A DNA stretch of 10,047 nt from CAYMEV01 sp964431655 [NCBI: uncultured bacterium] (GTDB lineage Bacteria; CAYMEV01), in assembly GCA_964431655.1 (NCBI GenBank), contig CAYSKJ010000123.1, forward strand, positions 1-10,047, read 5' to 3'. Both the position numbers and the translations under genes were made by a program. Position 1 is the first letter of the stretch. Each line of letters starts with the position of its first letter. Under the pieces are notes generated by a model. That model was not told the origin of the DNA. It did no database searches and was given only the letters and a program-made list of their open reading frames with translations. This document shows, in pieces, positions 5,933-10,047 of this stretch.

Positions 5933-8395
5933 ATGAAAAAGATTATTTTGTTTTTTTGCATGGCCGTAATATGCCTTTCCCCTGCCGCGTATTCTTATGA
6001 CGGCTTTATTAAGGCAGGAAGCGATACTCCGCAGGGAGTTGCAATTGAGAGATATGCCCCTGAAAGTATCTTGATAAAAGCGGGAGTTGAGGGCATGTTC
6101 TACAAAACACACATAAAAGACGGCCGGATCTATGCTGAACTGAATATTGAAAACGGTTCTGTACATGGAGAATACGGGGATCCGAGACTGCCGGTCTTCT
6201 ATAAGCTGGTGCAGATACCTGAATCAGCTGAATACAGGATTACCTGCAAGCCGGGAAAGGCTGTGGAGATTGATCTGCTGGCTGAGACCGGAGCTGAGTT
6301 CCTGTACCCTGCACAGCTGCCCGTTTATAAAGACCCCTCAGCCGGCATTCCTGAATTTTTAATGAACAGGGATGCTTACAGAATCAAATCTTTCCTGCCT
6401 GAAGAATTTGTTAAGGCAAACAATGAGATAAGAGCCCGGGGAAAAAGACTGCTTCCCCTTACCATTTTTCCTGTAAGGTACAATCCATCCACTGAAAGGC
6501 TTATTGTATACCCGGATATGGATATTACCGTTGAGCTGAAAAATTCAGACATGGAAAAGACTGCAAAAAATACAAAAAGGTATGAATCTGAATTCAGCAG
6601 GATATATGACCTTGCATCCCTGGGGGGAGGAGAGCTGAAAAATCTTATCAATGACAAAGGATTTAATGATGAAGGGATTCTTATTATAACTGCTGATGCA
6701 CTTTATTCAGGACTTTCATCCTTTGTGGAATGGAAGGAGAAAAAGGGCTACAGGGTTACCCTGACCAGACAGTCCGACATTCCCAGCGGTACAACTACAA
6801 CAGGCATACACAGCTATATACAGAATGCATATGACAGCTGGACCATCCCGCCTTCCAGCGTAATACTGGTAGGTGACTCCAATACCATACCTACCTATAC
6901 GGGAGGAAGTTCTGGCACGGCTTCCGATGTATATTATGTGTACCTGGAGGGTTCCGATTATTTTCCCGATGCGGGCATAAGCAGGATATCGGTACGGACC
7001 CTTGACCAGCTCGGTACATACCTGGGCAAGCTTCTGTATTATGAGCAGTACCAGAACTCTGATCTTTCCTGGATGACCGACGCAACCCTTGCAGCAGGAT
7101 ATGACTGGTTTTATTCCTATATAGGGGAGGGCACTTTCAATTATGTAGCAAGCACCCATCTTGATCCGAACAACTGGGATTATGACAAGCTTTATGCCGA
7201 CTCTCTGGATTCAACCGCTTCAGAAGTAATAGCTTCCATGAACGCCGGTAAGGTAGTCTCCAACTACTCAGCGCACTGCAACCAGACGACCTGGGCTTTC
7301 GGAAATGGCGGAGATATTTCCAGCAGTCAGATCAACAACCTGACCAATCAGAACATGTATTTCTTTGCTGTGGGCAACTGCTGTCTGAGCGCCCAGTTCA
7401 ACACCTATGACGAATGTATAGGAGAAGCCTTTATCAGGGCAGATAACGCAGCCTTTGCCTACTGGGGGGCTTCAAACAATTCCAGCTGGGATGAGGATGA
7501 TATCCTGGCAAGAAGGTCATGGGACGCAATCTTTGATGAAGGTGTCCATGTCCTGGACCAGAATACCAACTATGCCAAGGTCCTTCTCTGGAACCACTAT
7601 TCAGGAGGAGGGTCGTCCCGCTACTATATGGACATGTACCTGCTTTTCGGAGACGGGACATCCTTTGTCCCCAGTAAAAGCCCGGTAAATCCGGTAGTTA
7701 ATGCTCCGGACAGTCTTAGCGCCGGTACATCCAGCTTCCAGGTGAATGTATCTGCATCCGGCTCGCCCCTGGGCGGTGCCCTGGTCAGCGCCTATAATCC
7801 GTCCCTGGGGGTAAGGGGTGCATCAAGGACGGACTCTTCCGGAAATGCAGGGATAGTACTGGACAGCCCGCTTGCTTCTGAGGGTTCTTTTCTCCTTGTT
7901 GTAACCCATCCTAATATTATCAACTATGAAAAGACCATTCAGATAGGCGCCGGCGGCGGGGAAACCGTTCCGGTTTACCGATTTTTCAACAATGTCCGGG
8001 GGGGCCATCTCTATACCATAAGCGAAGCTGAAAGGGATTATATCATGGAGAACCTGCCTCAGTGGCAGTATGAAGGGATAAAGTTCAATGTATATGATGA
8101 GCTGGTTTCCGGTACTACTGCTGTATACAGGTTTTTCAACACCAATACGGGCATACATTTCTACACCATAAGTGAAGCCGAGAGGGATAATGTTATGCAG
8201 CTTCCCCAGTATAACTACGAGGGTATAAAGTTTTATGTCCATCCCGGGGAAGCTTCAGATTCGACACCGGTTTTCCGTTTCTTCAACCATGTCCGGGGGG
8301 GCCATCTCTATACCATAAGCGAAGCAGAGCGGGATGCTGTCATGCAGCTTCCCAACTGGACCTATGAGGGTATATCCTTTTATGTATGTGAATAA
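5933..8395 (+). CDS. Secreted gingipain-like cysteine peptidase (C25), paralogue 2, with C-terminal DUF5648-like repeats
   Basis: This 820-residue protein is the tandem paralogue of the preceding gene and aligns with it without gaps until the last two or three residues. The signal peptide (1-21) has a better cleavage motif, AYS before YDGF. Other elements sit at the same positions: propeptide (about 25-240, YGDPRLPVFYKL and LPLTIFPVRYNP), catalytic domain with ILVGDSNTIP (311-320), SNYSAHCNQTTW (443-454, His448) and VGNCCLSAQF (480-489, Cys484), Ig-like domain (about 583-672), and three DUF5648-like repeats (681-818). Both catalytic residues are kept, so activity is expected. By hand comparison the propeptides are only about half identical, whereas the Ig-like region is about 85% identical, so the prodomains have diverged faster. 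It probably acts outside the cytoplasm, perhaps in protein degradation or surface processing. The substrate is unknown. Its 3' end overlaps the next gene by 14 nt. Confidence 0.92.
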   Translation: MKKIILFFCMAVICLSPAAYSYDGFIKAGSDTPQGVAIERYAPESILIKAGVEGMFYKTHIKDGRIYAELNIENGSVHGEYGDPRLPVFYKLVQIPESAEYRITCKPGKAVEIDLLAETGAEFLYPAQLPVYKDPSAGIPEFLMNRDAYRIKSFLPEEFVKANNEIRARGKRLLPLTIFPVRYNPSTERLIVYPDMDITVELKNSDMEKTAKNTKRYESEFSRIYDLASLGGGELKNLINDKGFNDEGILIITADALYSGLSSFVEWKEKKGYRVTLTRQSDIPSGTTTTGIHSYIQNAYDSWTIPPSSVILVGDSNTIPTYTGGSSGTASDVYYVYLEGSDYFPDAGISRISVRTLDQLGTYLGKLLYYEQYQNSDLSWMTDATLAAGYDWFYSYIGEGTFNYVASTHLDPNNWDYDKLYADSLDSTASEVIASMNAGKVVSNYSAHCNQTTWAFGNGGDISSSQINNLTNQNMYFFAVGNCCLSAQFNTYDECIGEAFIRADNAAFAYWGASNNSSWDEDDILARRSWDAIFDEGVHVLDQNTNYAKVLLWNHYSGGGSSRYYMDMYLLFGDGTSFVPSKSPVNPVVNAPDSLSAGTSSFQVNVSASGSPLGGALVSAYNPSLGVRGASRTDSSGNAGIVLDSPLASEGSFLLVVTHPNIINYEKTIQIGAGGGETVPVYRFFNNVRGGHLYTISEAERDYIMENLPQWQYEGIKFNVYDELVSGTTAVYRFFNTNTGIHFYTISEAERDNVMQLPQYNYEGIKFYVHPGEASDSTPVFRFFNHVRGGHLYTISEAERDAVMQLPNWTYEGISFYVCE
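7992..8028 (+). repeat. 37-nt direct repeat, copy 1 (within DUF5648 unit 1)
   Basis: Bases 7992-8028 are identical to 8289-8325. The stretch covers codons for VRGGHLYTISEA, includes synonymous positions, and contains a run of seven G (7998-8004). Identity at silent sites between units 1 and 3 suggests recent exchange, not just protein-level constraint. Confidence 0.8.
8289..8325 (+). repeat. 37-nt direct repeat, copy 2 (within DUF5648 unit 3)
   Basis: This is the second copy of the stretch at 7992-8028, including its G7 run (8295-8301). Identity breaks just upstream, at one base in the preceding codon, and downstream where GAAGCT becomes GAAGCA. The corresponding unit 3 of paralogue 1 differs from it at several silent positions. 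Confidence 0.8.
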
Positions 8396-10047
8396 AATAG
8401 CATTATTTTTTACAGTGCTGTTTTTTACAGCCTTCAGCTGCCTGCTTTATGCAGGCAGTATGCCCGAAAGGGGCTGGGTGGCCTTTGATGACGGCAGTGA
8501 AAACAGTGCGCCGGTTGTCAGGGTTGTGGAATCCAGGGGTGACAGCCTAATAATAGAGGTCATACTCAAGGGCTTTTACACAGAAACACAGAATGAAAAG
8601 GTGATTGATTATGCCCGGCTTTCCGTGCCTGATGCCTTCAGCCTTCAGGATATCGGGAAAGCCGAGCTTCCCCAGTTCGGAAGGATGCTTCAGCTGCCCT
8701 TTGATTCAGAGTTCAGCTATTATATTGTTGATAAGGATACCGTGACCTTTGATAATGTTATGATATACCCGGCCCAGCAGATGCCCAGCAGGGACAACCC
8801 GGGATTCAGATACCCCTTTTATGCCGACAGCGAATTCTATAAAAGCAGTCAGACCTATCCCCAGGATATAGTCACCCTGGGGGATACCGGTGTCCTGCGG
8901 GATATCTATGTTGCAAGGCTGGGCATATTTCCCTTCCAGTACAATCCTGCTGAAAGGAAACTTGAGGTTCACAAACGGATAACCATAGCCGTCGATATAA
9001 AGACAGGCGCTGAAAGCAGGATGTTTATGGATGATTCGGTATCTTCCTCCTTTGATGCCCTTTACAGGGGAGTTATACTTAATTATGACCATAACAGCAG
9101 GGGTGCGAAGGTTGAGGCTGAATCCATGCTGGTTTTAATCGAGGACAGCCTTGATGCAAATTTCGCCCCCTTCATTGAATGGAAAAAGAGCAAGGGCGTC
9201 AAGGTATACAAGCTTCTTATGAGCAGTGTGGGAAGTACCACCACTGCCATAAAGAATGCCATACAGAATGCCTATGATACCTATTCTCCCAAACCTTCCT
9301 ATGTAGTTATGGTGGGCCATACAACCCTGATACCGCCCAATTACCGCTCCACCGCTTTCGGCAATGCAGCATCGGATTATCCATATACCCTTATGGACGG
9401 GGATAATTATCCGGATATTCTTATTGGCAGAATACTGGCCAAGAACACGACCCATGTGGATGTCCAGGTATCAAAGATTGTAAACTACGAACAGAATCCC
9501 TTTTCGGGTTCAGAGGCAGCCTTTTACAGCAAAGCCTTCGGTATAGCCAGCAATGAAGGCTACAATCCCTCCGATGAAGACTATATCAACGGCATTGCCA
9601 ATTATCTGCTTAACGGAACCTATACCTATCATGACTATTTCTTCCAGGGCGACGGTAATGCTACCGCAGCTAATATCAGCGCAGCTATAAACAACGGCAG
9701 GACCTATGCCACCTATATAGGCCATGGAAGCGGTACTTCCTGGACAAGCGTCAATACAACCTTCAGCAATACCCAGGTCCATGCCCTCTCCAACGGTTTT
9801 AAATTACTGGCCCTGATAGATGTTGCCTGCCTGAACGGCAAGTTTGACGGTATATCCGAGTGCTTCGGCGAAGCCTGGATGTGGGCCGGCACCGCTTCGG
9901 TTCCAAAGGGCGCTGTTGCCTATTACGGCGGTTCTGTCAGCATATCCTGGTATCCTCCGGCCATAATGGCCACCGGTATTGCAAAGCACCACTTCCAGGA
10001 TCCGGTCTATACCTTCGGCGGAAGCTGTCTGGCGGGACAGATGTATC
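8382..10047 (+). CDS. Third, divergent C25 gingipain-like cysteine peptidase, 3' end outside window
   Basis: The frame stays open from 8382 to the window end, giving 555 residues of an incomplete protein. Residues 1-24 form a signal peptide (MYVNKIALFF, hydrophobic core, ending LLYA before GS). The C25-type propeptide follows (about 30-240, with AELPQFGRMLQLP at 94-106 and LGIFPFQYNP at 180-189). The catalytic domain starts near 248 and has FIEWKKSKGVKVY (264-276), YVVMVGHTTLIP (307-318), NYPDILIGRI (342-351), NYEQ (368-371), TYIGHGSGTSW (444-454, His448) and LIDVACLNGKF (478-488, Cys483). GHG and VAC are the canonical gingipain-type motifs, unlike the two upstream paralogues. The ATG at 8382 has GAGGG 11 bases upstream and overlaps the preceding gene by 14 nt, suggesting coupled translation. 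In-frame ATGs at 8334 and 8364, or GTG at 8388, are alternatives. Whether it ends in DUF5648 repeats cannot be seen. Confidence 0.9.
   Translation, partial: MYVNKIALFFTVLFFTAFSCLLYAGSMPERGWVAFDDGSENSAPVVRVVESRGDSLIIEVILKGFYTETQNEKVIDYARLSVPDAFSLQDIGKAELPQFGRMLQLPFDSEFSYYIVDKDTVTFDNVMIYPAQQMPSRDNPGFRYPFYADSEFYKSSQTYPQDIVTLGDTGVLRDIYVARLGIFPFQYNPAERKLEVHKRITIAVDIKTGAESRMFMDDSVSSSFDALYRGVILNYDHNSRGAKVEAESMLVLIEDSLDANFAPFIEWKKSKGVKVYKLLMSSVGSTTTAIKNAIQNAYDTYSPKPSYVVMVGHTTLIPPNYRSTAFGNAASDYPYTLMDGDNYPDILIGRILAKNTTHVDVQVSKIVNYEQNPFSGSEAAFYSKAFGIASNEGYNPSDEDYINGIANYLLNGTYTYHDYFFQGDGNATAANISAAINNGRTYATYIGHGSGTSWTSVNTTFSNTQVHALSNGFKLLALIDVACLNGKFDGISECFGEAWMWAGTASVPKGAVAYYGGSVSISWYPPAIMATGIAKHHFQDPVYTFGGSCLAGQMY

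Larger units (their letters stand above)
7973..8386 (+). repeat. Three tandem DUF5648-like repeats in peptidase paralogue 2
   Basis: Units lie at 7973-8092, 8123-8239 and 8270-8386, the same positions as in paralogue 1. Unit 1 resembles unit 1 of the neighbour most closely (MENLPQWQYEG in both), and likewise for units 2 and 3. The three-unit array therefore predates the gene duplication. Confidence 0.85.

Noticed and set aside
6716-7159. 147-codon open frame on the minus strand inside peptidase paralogue 2
   Set aside because: It lies wholly antisense to a well-supported C25 catalytic domain, has low-complexity, Cys/Gly/Ile-rich sequence and matches no family I know. It is a shadow frame.
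8295-8395. Programmed frameshift at the G7 tract fusing the second and third peptidases
   Set aside because: The third gene is in the +1 frame, but that frame has a TAA stop at 8316-8318, between the G7 tract and the overlap, so slippage at the tract could not produce a fusion.
8706-9992. Series of minus-strand open frames (128, 106, 90 and 62 codons) across the right end
   Set aside because: All are antisense to the third C25 gene, whose plus-strand frame is open from 8382 to the window end and carries propeptide and catalytic motifs.

Overview
The window looks like an envelope or secretion neighbourhood of a bacterium of moderate GC content. Isoleucine is often ATA and arginine often AGG. 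The secreted proteins carry ordinary Sec signal peptides, and gingipain-family proteases occur mostly in diderm lineages. An uncultured diderm is therefore plausible, but no phylogenetic marker is present and I cannot name a phylum.

Left part (1-3173): polysaccharide biosynthesis. A rightward glycosyltransferase of the DUF1972 type, cut by the left window edge, converges tail to tail (11-nt overlap) on a leftward two-gene operon. That operon encodes a membrane polyprenyl-phosphate sugar-1-phosphate transferase (WecA/TagO/MraY superfamily) followed by a GT4-like glycosyltransferase whose start overlaps the preceding stop as ATGA. Together they would start a lipid-linked glycan and extend it.

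Middle (3174-3429): a divergent AT-rich control region. It holds a good sigma-70-type promoter for the rightward genes, a weaker candidate for the leftward operon, and a small AT-rich inverted repeat.

Right part (3430-10047): three consecutive rightward genes for secreted cysteine peptidases of the gingipain family (MEROPS C25). The first two (821 and 820 aa) are tandem paralogues that align without gaps almost to the last residue. Their order is signal peptide, C25-type propeptide, caspase-like catalytic domain, Ig-like domain, and three DUF5648-like repeats. The third gene is a more divergent C25 peptidase whose start overlaps the second gene by 14 nt and whose end lies beyond the window. 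The spacing (37-nt gap, then an overlap) indicates one operon driven from the 3381-3408 promoter.

The most interesting points are the unusual cysteine-rich active site of the paralogue pair (AHC and NCC, where the third protein has GHG and VAC), the C25-DUF5648 fusion, and signs of duplication and local sequence exchange in the repeat region. No RNA genes, CRISPR arrays or insertion sequences were seen.
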